Shown in pieces: positions 47,048-58,852 of a stretch of 64,000 nucleotides of DNA. A program made the position numbers and the translations under genes. A model generated the notes under the pieces. That model had not been told where the DNA came from, did not search any database, and saw only the letters and a program-made list of their open reading frames with translations. How positions within the stretch are numbered: position 1 is the stretch's first letter; each line of letters opens with the position of its first letter. Origin of the DNA: Ehretia macrophylla (Eukaryota > Streptophyta > Magnoliopsida > Boraginales > Ehretiaceae); the NCBI GenBank assembly GCA_037974665.1, contig CM075767.1, positions 4,001,501-4,065,500 of the forward strand, read 5' to 3'.

Positions 47048-47641
47048 GAAATGCCATGTTAGCTGGAAAGTTCGTGATTATGTGAAAGTTCGTGCTTGAA
47101 GAGTTGTCTTGCGTGCCTATGTGGCTTGAGTTGTCAAAGATGCAAAGATGTATGTTTCATGAGTTGTTTGTATTTAATGTTAAAAAGGAATGTAATATGA
47201 GTTTTCTAGGTTATTGAGGTGATTTGGAAAAGCTAGTTTATGTATTCAGATAGAATAGTTTAACTTTAATGTATGTTTGTAATGCCAAAAGAAAAGAGTT
47301 AGAATGGTATGATAGTCTATTTTATGTAATGGGTTAATGTAGTTTAATTGCCTAGCATGAATGTTCTTGTCAAAGATGAAAAGAGATAGGTTAGCTTTTA
47401 AATTGAAATGTATATTTGGTTGTGTTCGCTTGTTGAGAACCAAGGCTCGGATGGCCTTGAGGTGTTTGTATGGTTGGACACGGTGCTGGTCCACTTATAT
47501 GCTATTTCAGGTTTTACATTTTGCCTAGAAACAGGGGAGACTCCGTCCGTCTTTCCCTAAAATTTTGCCCGGGTTTGGAATTGGGTTGTGATTAGATTGA
47601 TTGATAGAACTCCCGGTCTCGAGAGGGATCGGGGTGTTACA

Positions 47642-48983
47642 GGTGGTATCAGAGCTTGTTTAGCTCATAAGCTGGGATAGGGTCCTCGGTCTGGTAGGTA
47701 GTGATCCTTGAATGTGTGCTTGTTAAGTGTGTCTTGAAAGTGTATGGTTGTATGTGAGATTGTGTGTCTTGACTTGAATGTATGCACCTATGTGATATAG
47801 TTATGTGTTATGTGTTAAATGTTTCTCAAGTGAAGTGAAGTGTCTAGTTGTGTATTGAATTGACCTATTGAATTGGCATCGTGAATCGAATCGACCTCGT
47901 GAATTGTTATTTGCTTGAAGTATTGCTTGTAATATGTGTATTGGAATGTCTTGAATTGGTTATGCCGTGATTTGAATTGATTATGTTGTGCTTGACTTGA
48001 TTGTCGTGCTTGAGTGACTTTGTTGAATAAACTGTTTTATAAACTCTTTTGTAAACTTGCTTGCATAATAGTTTAAGGCATGTGTATAAATGTGATATCT
48101 TGGCATTTATACATGTCCTATTGAAATGGTAAGAAAGACTTCTTCCTCCCCTGAAGAAAGTGGTTCACAGTTGGCCTTTCAAGGTGTATGGATTGGCAGG
48201 AAATGAATGGCATTTAATTAGCCTTTATTTGGGAGTTGGTGTTTGCTTCTGGAGCTTGGTTATTGGCGAATCTCTAAGATCCTCCTCTGTGTTTACCAGT
48301 TGTGAAAGAGTAGTCTTTTGGGGTTCTATTTGGTTGTTCTCTGGAGCATTCTTTGGTTTTCTTATTGGGGCATTCTTTGGAACTTCTGTTGGAACTTCTT
48401 GGTAGACTTGGCTATTGGGTATTCAATTGGACTTACTGCACAGTATTATCTATGGTATATGTGTCTCGGTCTTTATTGGAGTGCTACCGGCATTCCTTAT
48501 TGGAAATTCTTCAATGGCATTCTCTAGGATTCTTAGTAGCCATTTATTTAGTATTACTTATTGGGCAATTCTTGGTACTTTCTTACTGGAGCATTGTTTG
48601 GGTATTTTTTTATTTTTTATTTCCTGGCATCCCTCAGTTGGTTTGGTAATTGGAATTCCTATCGGACTTATGGTGTAACATTACTTACGGTATTCTTTGA
48701 AATTCTTATTGGGCATTCTACTAGTTTTTTTTTCTTATTGGCATTTGTTGGAAGATCCTACACTTGGGATTCTACTTGGACTTATTATCTTGTATTGTTT
48801 ACGGCTTCTCCTTCGGCCTTTTTACTCTGGGGAATCTATACTTGATGTTTGACTAAGATGTTGCGGTAGGGACTCAGTGATTGGAGGATTTCATTTAGAG
48901 ATTGGCCTTTGGTATTCTTCTCTATATTATTTTACAGAACTTTCAGCTAGGTCTACTTACGGTAATCAGCACTGCATGAGGTA
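47642..48983 (+). other. Gypsy-B interior, left part: primer site, leader, gag start, TTCTTATT domain
   Basis: The primer site TGGTATCAGAGC (47645-47656) is followed by 'ttgtttagctcataagctggga'. A leader of about 470 bases leads to a short gag start, MVRKTSSSPEE, at 48126. From about 48230 the sequence turns into the TTCTTATTGG/ATTCTTTGG-rich domain, with long stop-poor stretches in all three forward frames. Element A interrupts at 48984. I see no pol motif. Confidence 0.7.
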
Positions 48984-50255
48984 TGTAATACCCGAGCCCG
49001 GAATGTGGAATTTTCTTGTTTATCTTTCTAAAAATTATATTTTCTTAAATTCTTTGAGATTTAATTGTTACTTCTTTATTGTCGCAAAGTGCATTGCATA
49101 TCGAGAGCGATAGTTAGAGGGTGTTTTCTAGTCCTCAACAAATAGTGAAAACTAGTGTTTAGTGTTTTAATTTTAGTGTTTTATTTGTTGTTAGCTAGAA
49201 TTAATTTGGTGATGGTTGTTATAGCTTTAAAATGCCTAAAAATAGACAATTTGACCAACTTAAGTTAGTTGACCAAGGGCTTGACCATTTTGACCAAGGC
49301 TTGTCATCTTTTAAGCATATAATACATTGCAAAATATAAAAAAAACAAGCTGAAAAAAACAAAACAAGCAGGTCGAAACCAAGAGGAAAGAAAAAAAAAG
49401 ATTTTCAATCTTCAAACTTCCAATCTTCGCGTGAGCTTGCATGGGGTTGATACCGAGGCATCCAGCGTGGTTTTCTTAGCAACTAGGAGTGTCCAAGGTG
49501 AGGGAAGCACGTTATTTGCGCATTTTAATGTTATATGTCTCAACTTTAATATTTTTGGATTTTATCCGTAGTTTGTTATTTTAATCATTTTAATGCTTAA
49601 AGAATGTTCCTTGACAATTGTAGAACATGTATTTATAGCTTTTTAACATTTTCTGCGGTTGAATGTTGAGATTGTAATTTAAAATGTTAATTGAATAGTA
49701 AAATATGAATAGTAAACCCTCGAAACGTAGAAGTTGTTCCGTTATGCTTTCTGTTGATGTGAAAAGATGCTGGTTATGCTAGAATGCCTAAATGCATGGT
49801 TTGTTTGGGTTGTGTAATGGGAAAAATGAGAAAAATGCACTAGTGAAAGTCGGGGTCGTTTAGGTCGAGTTTGGCATTTTCTCGTTTTGCGTGATGGCAT
49901 TGTCTCGGGAGGCCATGGAAGCACTTTTGGTGTGGTTATAACATTGGTTGGGTGTTTGGATAGAGTAGTTGTAGTTCAAACGAGCAAAGGGGGAAATCGG
50001 GGGTTTGCGTGAATTCTAGGGTAAAGTAGGGTTTCGGGGTCTTTAGGTGTGCCTTATGGTAACCTAGGAGGATTGGTGAAGTCGGTTTCCAGAACTTGTG
50101 GCTCATTTGGAAATAGTAGCGTTTTGATAGTTGGGGTCGATTTGTGATTTTGCTTGTTATCTTAATGTTATGCCTATAGAATGTTTAATATTGCTTGATA
50201 TGCTTGTTAGAGTTGATTTTGATTGAAATGCTTATCAACTGTTGCTATTGCGGGC

Positions 50256-50280
50256 GAGAGTAACCTACTTTGTTATTCTC
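50256..50280 (+). other. LTR hairpin 1 in Gypsy-A (5' LTR)
   Basis: GAGAGTAAC pairs with GTTATTCTC (one G-U) around the loop CTACTTT. The same hairpin is at 57505-57529 in the 3' LTR. Confidence 0.65.
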
Positions 50281-50721
50281 CCACGTGTGGCTCTATTGCT
50301 TGATTGCTCGATTGTTGCATTGTATATTGTATTGCATTCATAGAGTCAGGGGCGGTGTGATGGGCCTCTCTGGGTAGCCTCGGGTTGCCAGTGTTGGTTG
50401 CCCTAGCTCCGTGTCCTATTCCCTTTCTCTCTTGGGTTGCCTCCCAGGGAGATTTGGGTCGTAGAATTGATGGATACTTCTGGGGTATTCCAAACTGAAG
50501 TTATAAGGTGGTTTGGGCCAGCGCGTCGTCATTGAATTCGTGATTGAAAGTTGCTCGTAGAAAGTGAATCGTATCCTTTGAATGAGTGTTTATAGTTTTA
50601 ATGCTTGTCTTGTTTTATTGTTCGCTTTGTTTGTATCTCTATATGATAATTGAATGAATTGTTTGGCTATTTGCATTGCATTCTCCTCTCATCTCCGTCC
50701 TTGAGACCATTTGCCCTCGCT

Positions 50722-50767
50722 GAGCAATAGTTTTTGCTCATTCCTTTCTATACCATATTTTTTACAG
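50722..50767 (+). other. LTR hairpin 2 and CAG site in Gypsy-A (5' LTR)
   Basis: GAGCAA pairs with TTGCTC around TAGTTT, after 'ccctcgct'. 'attcctttctatacc' and TTTTTTACAGG follow, the CAG ending at 50767. Same at 57971-58016. Confidence 0.6.
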
Positions 50768-51320
50768 GAGTAGTTGAAGCTGATCCTCTTGAGGTAATTG
50801 AGGAAGAGGAGCAAGTGGAGGTGTTTCCTTGATAGCACTTCTTTGCTTAGCTGGTGGTTGGTTGCTAGACTTTTGTGCGAGCCATGCTTGATGTGTTTAA
50901 TGCTTGGTCGTTGCTTTATTTTGAGGCTTGTAGCCTTGTATGTAGTTTCTATTTTGAGGCCTAAATGGTCTTATGTTGTAAAAGTTTGAAGGATGTAAAG
51001 TTGTAAAGCTATACTCATGTGACTAGTAAGAAATGCATGCTATTGGTTAACTGTTTAGTGGCATAAATACTTGTGTAATATGCATGACATTTTTGGTTTG
51101 CAAAGTTGTTAATGAGAAGATGTATGTTTTTTTTAAAAAAGTTGGCTTGTTTCAAATGTTTATTATGGAATTCGCAAGTATTATATTGAATGTAGGGTTT
51201 CGGATCGTCCACGGTACAGAGGAGACTCCGTCCGTGTGTCGGGTCCGGGCTTGGCCTTTTGCGGGGTCGGGTCCGGGCTTGGCCTTTTGCGGGGTCGGGT
51301 CGAGGCGTGACATCTTTAGG

Positions 51321-51332
51321 TGGTATCAGAGC
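51321..51332 (+). other. Gypsy-A primer binding site (initiator Met tRNA)
   Basis: TGGTATCAGAGC, eight bases after the LTR end at 51312. Confidence 0.93.
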
Positions 51333-51621
51333 ATGACAGTCTTGCATGAGCCGGGATATGTTTCTCGGTCTTTGGGGTAAAGGTCTAAAATGCTAAAGTG
51401 TTATTGTATGATTGTTAAGTGAAAAGTGCTATAGCATGATTATGTGAACTTGAGTGTCTTATGTGTTTAAGTGAAATGGTTGGCATGTCAATTTTGTGTT
51501 ATGTGAATTGTGTGATAGGATATTTGATTGTTATTGACTTGAGTATTATCTCTAATCTTATGTGCTATATTTCTGTCTATAAACTGCTTTTATATGCTGC
51601 CAGCTTTTGTGAGTTGTTACT

Positions 51622-52690
51622 ATGTCGCGACGTTGTGGTATTCAAGGTCAAGGGGCAGATGAAGAGGCAGCAGAACAGGGTCAGCAACCGTTGCCTGAAC
51701 AGTTTATGGCTACTATGACCACAGCAGTTGACCGGATTACACAGGTACTGCATGAGCAGAGGCAGGACATGAATAATAATCCCCAGGGAAATCAAGCTAA
51801 TCCTGGTGGACAAGGGTATAGGGCTGAGAATAACCAGTTAGAGAAATTCCTGAGGCACGAGCCGGGTAAGTTCTTTGGAGAGCCGAATGATGAGGCAGCC
51901 GAGAGATGGATTAACCGTGTTGAGAAAATTATCGCTACTTTGAAGTACACTGATAAGGCATTTCTATTAGAGGGCGACGCAGAATAGTGGTGGAACACTG
52001 TCAGGTTGAAGTGGGATTGTGAGGATGTTCCGCATTTATGGGATGATTTCGTGAGTGAGTTTCGGGACAAGTATATTCCCGAGATGGCTAGGCCAAGGCG
52101 GGAAGACGAATTTGTGGCCCTGAAGCAGGGAAACATGACTTTTGCACAGTATGAGGCTAGGTTTGTCAGCCTGTCGTGGTATATGCCCAAGCTGGTACGG
52201 CCAGCTAGGAGGATGATTCATAGGTTTGTTCGTGGGCTGAGAATGGATTTTCAGCTGCATTTGACTGGGCAGACTTACACTACTTTTCCCGAGGCATTCC
52301 AAGCAACCTCGAAGTTTGAGAAACGGAAGGCTGAGATGATAGCGGATAGTAGCCAGCCGAGTAAAAAACAGTACTTGGGCCAGAGCAGCCAGAGTCAGTC
52401 GAGGCAGTATCAGACTTTTGCGCAGGTTCCTCAGTAACATCCGTATCAGCCACAGTATCAGATTCAGGCTAGGCCAGCTGTGACTAGACCTCAGCAGGGA
52501 GGTACAGTTCCTACTACTGCCAGAGCCCCCGCACCTATAGGAAACACTGTTGTAAGACAAAATCAGCAGTGTAACTTTTGTAATCGATCGGGGCACGTTG
52601 AGGCTAATTGCTGGAGGAAGAGGGGTAAATGCACCAGTTGTGGAAGTGATGACCATAGGGTGAAAGATTGCCCTAAGTATAAGAATGTTC
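51622..52690 (+). pseudogene. Gypsy-A gag with two zinc knuckles
   Basis: It starts MSRRCGIQGQGADEEAAEQG at 51622, 290 bases after the primer site. The gag core contains FFGEPNDEAAERWINRVEKI, MTFAQYEARFVSLS and FEKRKAEMIADSSQPSKK. The end carries two C-x2-C-x4-H-x4-C knuckles, [14 protein letters not shown] and [14 protein letters not shown], near 52570-52675. The product would form particles and bind the element RNA. Fossil, with breaks. Confidence 0.85.
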
Positions 52691-52739
52691 AGGGTCGTAC
52701 TAGAGGCCAAGGTGTGCAGAATAGGGCTGTAGGTGCAGG

Positions 52740-54770
52740 TCCAGCACAGAGGGTACAGGCTAGGGTCTTTGCACTAGATGCGGAGGAGCTACCCGACACT
52801 ACCGCAATAATGGAAGGTACCTTTCTTCTCAATACTCAGCCAGTTAAAGTTTTGATTGATCATGGAGCTACACATTTGTTTATAACTCCTGCATGTGCAC
52901 GATCTGTGAATGTTTGCATTGATAAACTGCCGCATGAAGTTGAAGTTAGTACGCCTTTGGGTGCGAAATTTGTTACTGAGTCTATTTGCAAATCTTGTGA
53001 TATATGCATTAAGAACCGTAAATTTCCTGCAGATTTAATTATATTGCCCTTCTGTGACTTTGAAATCATTTTGGGAATGGATTGTTTGGGGAAATACTAT
53101 ACTCAGTTGGATTGTAGAACAAAAATTGTATATCTTCAGATTTCTGACCTACCAGTACTAGAGATTGTTGGGAACTGCAGGGCTGCCCGAATACCTCTTT
53201 TATCATCGATCAAGGCTTCTAAGTTATTGAATAAGGGTTGTGAAGCTTACCTAGCTTATTTGATCAATCAACCTACTGATAAGTTGAATTTGAATGAGGT
53301 TCCAATTATTAAAGACTTCCCTGGTGTATTTCCCGAGGAATTACTGGGTTTACCACCGGATAGGGAGATTGAATTTGTGATTGATCTTATGCCAGGCACT
53401 GCGCCAATTTCTAGAAGTCCTTATAGAATGGCATCGGCTGAACTTCAGGAATTAAAAATTCAGCTTCAGAACTTGCTTGAGAAAGGGTTTATACAACCTA
53501 GTTCTTCGCCGTGGGGTGCGCCTGTGTTGTTTGTGAGAAAGAAAGACGGCACGCTATGGTTATGTATTGATTACAGGGGACTTAATCAAGTCATGATTAA
53601 GAACAAATACCCCTTGCCATTGATTGAAGAATTGTTTGACCAGTTGCAGGGTGCGAGTGTTTACTCCAAATTTGATTTGAGGCAGGGTTACTATCAACTC
53701 AGGATTCGGAGTGACGATATACCTAAGACGACATTCAGGACTAGATATGGCCACTATGAATTTGTTGTGTTACCGTTTGGATTGACGAATGCACCAACCG
53801 CATTCATGGACTTAATGCAGAGGGTTTTTCGACCTTATCTTGATCAATTTGTCGTAATCTTTATTGACGACATGTTAGTGTACTCTAAGAATGAGGCTGA
53901 ACATGAACAACATTTGAAGATTGTGCCACAGACTTTGCAAGAAAACAAGCTTTTTGCAAAATTCAGCAAGTGTGAATTCTAGTTGAATCAAATATCTTTT
54001 CTAGGCCATATCATTTCAGATCAAGGAATTTCAGTAGACCTAGCTAAGATTGAAGTTGTTTCATCTTGGAAGAGACCTGAAACGGTGTCAGAGATTCGGA
54101 GTTTTCTGGGTTTGGCAGGTTACTATCGGAGGTTTGTTAAAGACTTTTCCAAAATTTATGGACCTTTAAGCCAGTTGACTCGAAAGAAAATTACTTACAA
54201 CTGGGATGCTAAATGTGAATCCAGTTTCCAAGAACTGAAGAAGAGACTAACTACAGCTCCTATACTAGCTTTACCTGAGGGTACATAAAACTTTGTTGTC
54301 TACAGTGATGCATCTAAAGAAGGTTTGGGCTGTGTTTTAATGTAGAATGGTAAGGTGATTGCTTATGCTTCTAGGAAGTTGAAACCTTAAGAAGTTAATT
54401 ACCCTACACATGATCTTGAGTTAGCTGCAGTTGTGTTTGCTTTGAAGAAGTGGCGTCATTACTTGTGGGGTGGCAGATTTGAAATTTTTACTGACCACAA
54501 GAGTCTCAAATATTTATTTTCACAAAAGGATTTGAATATGAGGCAGCAAAGATGGTTTGAGCTATTAAGTGGCTACAATTGTTCTATAAACTACGTGCCA
54601 AGTAAGGCGAATGTTGTTGCTGATGCTTTAAGCCGAAAGGCTACTGTTGCAAGTTTAATTATCAAGGATTTGGAGACTTTGGAGGAAATTTGTTCATGGA
54701 AGCCAGAAGCCACTGAGGTAGGGATTCGATTTGCTAGCTTACAAATTCAGTCGGGATTGCTAGCATAAAT
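52740..54770 (+). pseudogene. Gypsy-A protease, reverse transcriptase and RNase H region
   Basis: Protease: [17 protein letters not shown] near 52850 and [11 protein letters not shown] near 53070. [22 protein letters not shown] near 53560, [12 protein letters not shown], and the catalytic FIDDMLVYS near 53865, then [20 protein letters not shown]. RNase [21 protein letters not shown] near 54480 and [13 protein letters not shown] near 54610. The motif order and the WRHYLWG segment agree with plant chromoviruses. The region is a fossil. Confidence 0.9.
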
Positions 54771-54799
54771 CAGAGAGGCTCAGAAGACTGATCCTCACA

Positions 54800-55990
54800 T
54801 CTTGAAAATCCAAGAAAAAGAAAAAGGAGGAGAGTTGGAGTTTAAATTACATGCAGATGGTATCTTCAGATTCAGGGACAGGGTGTATGTTCCTGGAGAT
54901 CCGACTTTGAAGAATGAGATTCTGTCCGAGGCACATAATTCAAGATATACGATTCACCCGGGCAGTACTAAAATGTATAGAGATTTGAAATAACACTTCT
55001 GGTAGAACAATATGAAGAGGGAGATTGCTGGGTATGTATCCAAGTGTTTAACTTGTCAGAGGGTTAAAGTGGAGCATTAGAGGCCAGCGGGGCTTCTGTA
55101 ACCGTTGTCAATTCCGCAATGGAAGTGGGTGCATATAACAATGGACCTTGTGACCGATCTTCCTAGATCTCCGAGAGAATGTGATTCTGTTTGGGTTGTT
55201 GTGGACCGATTGACTAAAGTTTCACATTTTATTCCCATGAACAAACAGGATAGTCTTGATAAACTAGCTGAGCTATATGTTGCTAATATTGTGAGACTTC
55301 ATGGTGTGCCACAGAGTATAGTGTCAGATAGAGATCCTAGATTCAGATCTCGTTTTTGACAGAAGTTGCAAGAGGCTATGGGAACTAAATTGAGCTTCAG
55401 TACTACATACTATCCACAAACTGATGGCCAGTCTGAGAGAACTATCAGGATCTTGGAAGACATGCTTCGGGCATGTGTGTTAGACTTTGGGAAGAATTGG
55501 GAGAAGTTTTTGCCTTTAGCGGAGTTCGCCTACAATAATAGTTATCAATCTACTATAGGTATGGCTCCCTATGAGGCGTTGTACAGTCGTAAATGTAGAT
55601 CCCCATTGTATTGGAAAGAGGTTGGAGAGATGAGAACAGTTGATCCGACTGTGTTACCTAAGATGATTAAGATGGTAGATAATGTTCACCTTATTCGCCA
55701 GCGTATGCTTACAGCTCAGAGTCGTCAGAAGAGTTATGTGGATAAGCACCGTCGGGATCTTGAGTTTGATTTGGGAGATTGGATATTTCTTAAGATTTCT
55801 CCTCGAAAGGGATTGATTCGGCACGGTAAGAGCGGGAAACTTAGTCCCAGGTATGTGGGCCTGTATGAGATCACCAAAAAGGTAGGTCATTTGGCTTATC
55901 GGTTAGCTTTACCTTCGAGATTGTCGAGACTGCACGATGATTTTCACGTATCAATGTTGAGGAAATATCATCCAGATCCTTCACATGTAC
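54800..55990 (+). pseudogene. Gypsy-A integrase region
   Basis: Zinc part with AHNSRYTIHPGSTKMYRDLK near 54930 and CLTCQRVK near 55050; catalytic core with WKWVHITMDLVTDLPRSP and VVVDRLTKVSHFIPMN near 55120-55250; then [20 protein letters not shown] near 55410. The C-terminal part with [19 protein letters not shown] lies near 55860. Integrase would insert the DNA copy. Fossil, with breaks. Confidence 0.88.
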
Positions 55991-56193
55991 TTGAATTAGA
56001 GCCTTTGCAGATTGAGGAAAAGTTAACTTACGAAGAGAAACCGATTCGAATTGTGGATCGGAAAGTTCAGGAACTTTGCAGAAAGAGTATTCCGTTAGTA
56101 AAGGTTATGTGGAATCATCATGGGTTTGAGGAAGCGACTTGGGAAAGAGAGGACCAGGTTCGGAATCAGTATCCGGAGTTGTTTGTTCACTAG
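55991..56193 (+). pseudogene. Gypsy-A chromodomain at integrase C-terminus
   Basis: The last 60 residues ([49 protein letters not shown]) form the chromodomain-like tail that marks Tekay/Del chromoviruses. In related elements this tail guides integration towards certain chromatin. The stop is followed within 30 bases by the purine tract. Confidence 0.82.
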
Positions 56194-56220
56194 GTAAGAA
56201 TTGTATGGGTGCAATTATTT

Positions 56221-56234
56221 TAAGGGGGAGAGGG
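56221..56234 (+). other. Gypsy-A polypurine tract
   Basis: taagggggagaggg directly before the 3' LTR; upstream 'gcaattatttt' is identical in B (58830-58840). It is the plus-strand primer of reverse transcription. Confidence 0.85.
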
Positions 56235-58533
56235 TGTAATACCCGAGCCCGGAATGTGGAATTTTCTTGTTTATCTTTCTAAAAATTATATTTTCTTAAA
56301 TTCTTTGAGATTTAATTGTTATTTCTTTATTGTCGCAAAGTGCATTGTATATCGAGAGCGATAGTTAGAGGGTGTTTTCTAGTCCTCAACAAATAGTGAA
56401 AACTAGTGTTTAGTGTTTTAATTTTAGTGTTTTATTTATTGTTAGCTAGAATTAATTTGGTGATGGTTGTTATAGCTTTAAAATGCATAAAAATAGGCAA
56501 TTTGACCAACTTAAGTTAGTTGACCAAGGGCTTGACCATTTTGACCAAGGCTTGTCATCTTTTAAGCATCTAATACATTGCAAAAAAAAAAAACAAGCTG
56601 AAAAAAATAGAACAAGCAGGCCGAAACCAAGAGGAAAGAAAAAAAAAAGATTTTCAATCTTCAAACTTCCAATCTTCGCGTGAGCTTGCACGGGGTTGAT
56701 AGCGAGGCATCCAGCGTGGTTTTCTTAGCGACTAGGAGTGTCCAAGGTGAGGGAAGCACGTTATTTGCGCATTTTAATGTTATATGTCTCAACTTTAATG
56801 TTTTTGGGTTTTATCCGTAGTTTGTTATTTTAATCATTTTAATGCTTAAAGAATGTTCCTTGACAATTGTAGAACATGTATTTATAGATTTTTAACATTT
56901 TCTGCGTTTGAATATTGAGATTGTAATTTAAAATGTCAATTGAATAGTAAAATATGAATAGTAAACCCTCGAAACGTAGAAGTTGTTCCGTTATGCTTTC
57001 TGTTGATGTGAAAAGATGCTGGTTATGCTAGAATGCCTAAATGCATGGTTTGTTTGGGTTGTGTAATGGGAAAAATGAGAAAAATGCATTGGTGAAAGTC
57101 GGGGTCGTTTAGGTCGAGTTTGGCATTTTCTCGTTTTGCGTGATGGCATTGTCTCGGGAGGCCATGGAAGCACGTTTGGTATGGTTATGGCGTTGGTTGG
57201 GTGTTTGGATAGAGTAGTTGTAGTTCAAATGAGCAAAGGGAGAAATCGGGGCTTTGCGTGAATTCTAGGGTAAAGTAGGGTTTCGGGGTCTTTAGACGTG
57301 CCTTATGGTAACCTAGGAGGATTGGTGAAGTCGGTTTCCAGAACTCGTGGCTCGTTTGGAAATAGTAGCGTTTTGATAGTTGGGGTCGATTTGTGATTTT
57401 GCTTGTTATCTTAATGTTATGCCTATAGAATGTTTAATATTGCTTGATATGCTTGTTAGAGTTGATTTTGATTGAAATGCTTATCAACTGTTGCTATTGC
57501 GGGCGAGAGTAACCTACTTTGTTATTCTCCCACGTGTGGCTCTATTGCTTGATTGCTCGATTGTTGCATTGTATATTGTATTGCATTCATAGAGTCAGGG
57601 GCGGTGTGATGGGCCTCTCTGGGTAGCCTTGGGCTGCCAATGTTGGTTGCCCTAGCTCTGTGTCCTATTCCCTTTCTCGCTTGGGTTGCCTCCCAGGGAG
57701 ATTTGGGTCGTAGAATTGATGGATACTTCTGGGGTATTCCAAACTGAAGTTATAAGGTGGTTTGGGCCGACGCTTCGTCATCGAATTCGTGATTGAAAGT
57801 TGCTCGTGGAAAGTGAATCGTATCCTTTGAATGAGTGTTTATAGTTTTAATGCTTGTCTTGTTTTATTGTTGGCTTTGTTTGTATCTCTATATGATAATT
57901 GAATGAATTGCTTGGCTATTTGCATTGCATTCTCCTCTCATCTCCGTCCTTGAGACCATTTGCCCTCGCTGAGCAATAGTTTTTGCTCATTCCTTTCTAT
58001 ACCATATTTTTTACAGGAGTAGTTGAAGCTGATCCTCTTGAGGTAATTGAGGAGGAGGAGCAAGTGGAGGTGTTTCCTTGATAGCACTTCTTTGCTTAGC
58101 TGGTGGTTGGTTGCCAGACTTTTGTGCGAGCCATGCTTGATGTGTTTAATGCTTGGTCGTCGCTTTATTTTGAGGCTTGTAGCCTTGTATGTAGTTTCTA
58201 TTTTGAGGCCTAAATGGTCTTATGTTGTAAAAGTTTGAAGGATGTAAAGTTGTAAAGCTATACTCATGTGACTAGTAAGAAATGCATACTATTGGTTAAC
58301 TGTTTAGTGGCATAAATACTTGTGTAATATGCATGACATTTTTGGTTTGCAAAGTTGATAATGAGAAGATGTATGTTTTTTAAAAAAAAGTTGGCTTGTT
58401 TCAAATGTTTATTATGGAATTCGCAAGTATTATATTGAATGTAGGGTTTCGGATCGTCCACGGTACAGAGGAGACTCCGTCTGTGTGTCGGGTCCGGGCT
58501 TGGCCTTTTGCGGGGTCAGGTCGGGGCGTGACA
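56235..58533 (+). repeat. Gypsy-A 3' LTR
   Basis: About 98% identical to 48984-51312 and about 30 bases shorter, mostly because the 28-base unit near its end is single. It ends GGTCGGGGCGTGACA, followed by the near-duplicate aggtg. Confidence 0.92.
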
Positions 58534-58852
58534 AGGTGCATCTACTCTGGTTATCTTTTAATTTTCTTATTTGGTACTTGTTAGACTTCTATTGGAGATT
58601 CGTGTGTGGGGGGTATTCTTCTTGTCGTTATTGTGCGGTATTAGTGACATCTACAGTATCTTTGCTTCAGTCTTTAGCTGGTATTTTCTCGGCATTCTTG
58701 GGTGGAATTTCTATTGGGGTTTTCTTATGAGCATCCTTATTCACTATCTTGCCCAGCAACCGATGAAGATTAGTGAGAGTTGAGTTTCAGATGATGCTGA
58801 GTTCTATTGGAAGAAGAATTGCGAGGACGCAATTATTTTAAGGGGGGAAGGA
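58534..58852 (+). other. Gypsy-B interior, right part: TTCTTATT domain and purine tract
   Basis: It continues the domain interrupted at 48983 ('atctactctggttatctttt', 'cttatttggtacttg', 'ttctattgg'). It ends 'gaattgcgaggacgcaatta' and the purine tract TTTTAAGGGGGGAAGGA before the 3' LTR. No coding part. Confidence 0.75.

Larger units (their letters stand above)
45852..47641 (+). repeat. Gypsy-B 5' LTR, right part
   Basis: Matches 59946-61533 at about 98% by eye and ends GAGGGATCGGGGTGTTACA. LINE-4 interrupts it at 46210-46394. Hairpin 2 is at 47003-47025. The left part of this LTR is 39070-39300, on the other side of element C. The small open frames here recur in the 3' LTR and are not genes. 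Confidence 0.85.
48984..51312 (+). repeat. Gypsy-A 5' LTR
   Basis: It starts TGTAATACCCGAGCCC and ends GGTCGAGGCGTGACA. Hairpin 1 is at 50256-50280 and hairpin 2 at 50722-50739, with its CAG ending at 50767. A 28-base unit is doubled at 51241-51296; the 3' LTR has it once. Confidence 0.92.
48984..58533 (+). mobile_element. Gypsy-A: Tekay/Del-type chromovirus with both LTRs
   Basis: LTRs 48984-51312 and 56235-58533, primer site 51321-51332, gag, protease, RT, RNase H, integrase, chromodomain, purine tract. Near-duplicate 5-base flanks are aggta (48979-48983) and aggtg (58534-58538). All parts are there in the right order but the coding region is broken at roughly ten points, so it is a fossil. 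The first 520 LTR bases differ at about 12 sites (2.3%, by eye), suggesting under one million years. It landed in the interior of B. Confidence 0.92.

Noticed and set aside
48160-48845. Overlapping long forward open frames (81-98 codons) rich in Leu, Phe, Trp and Gly
   Set aside because: All three frames are open because the TTCTTATTGG-type repeat makes few stops; no conserved frame and no family resemblance. Treated as non-coding interior of Gypsy-B.
50798-58238. A 63-codon frame found at both 50798 and 58047, which looks like a conserved small gene
   Set aside because: The two copies are the LTRs of element A, so identity reflects their common origin, not constraint. The same holds for the 78- and 71-codon frames in the B LTRs and those in the Gypsy-L LTRs.
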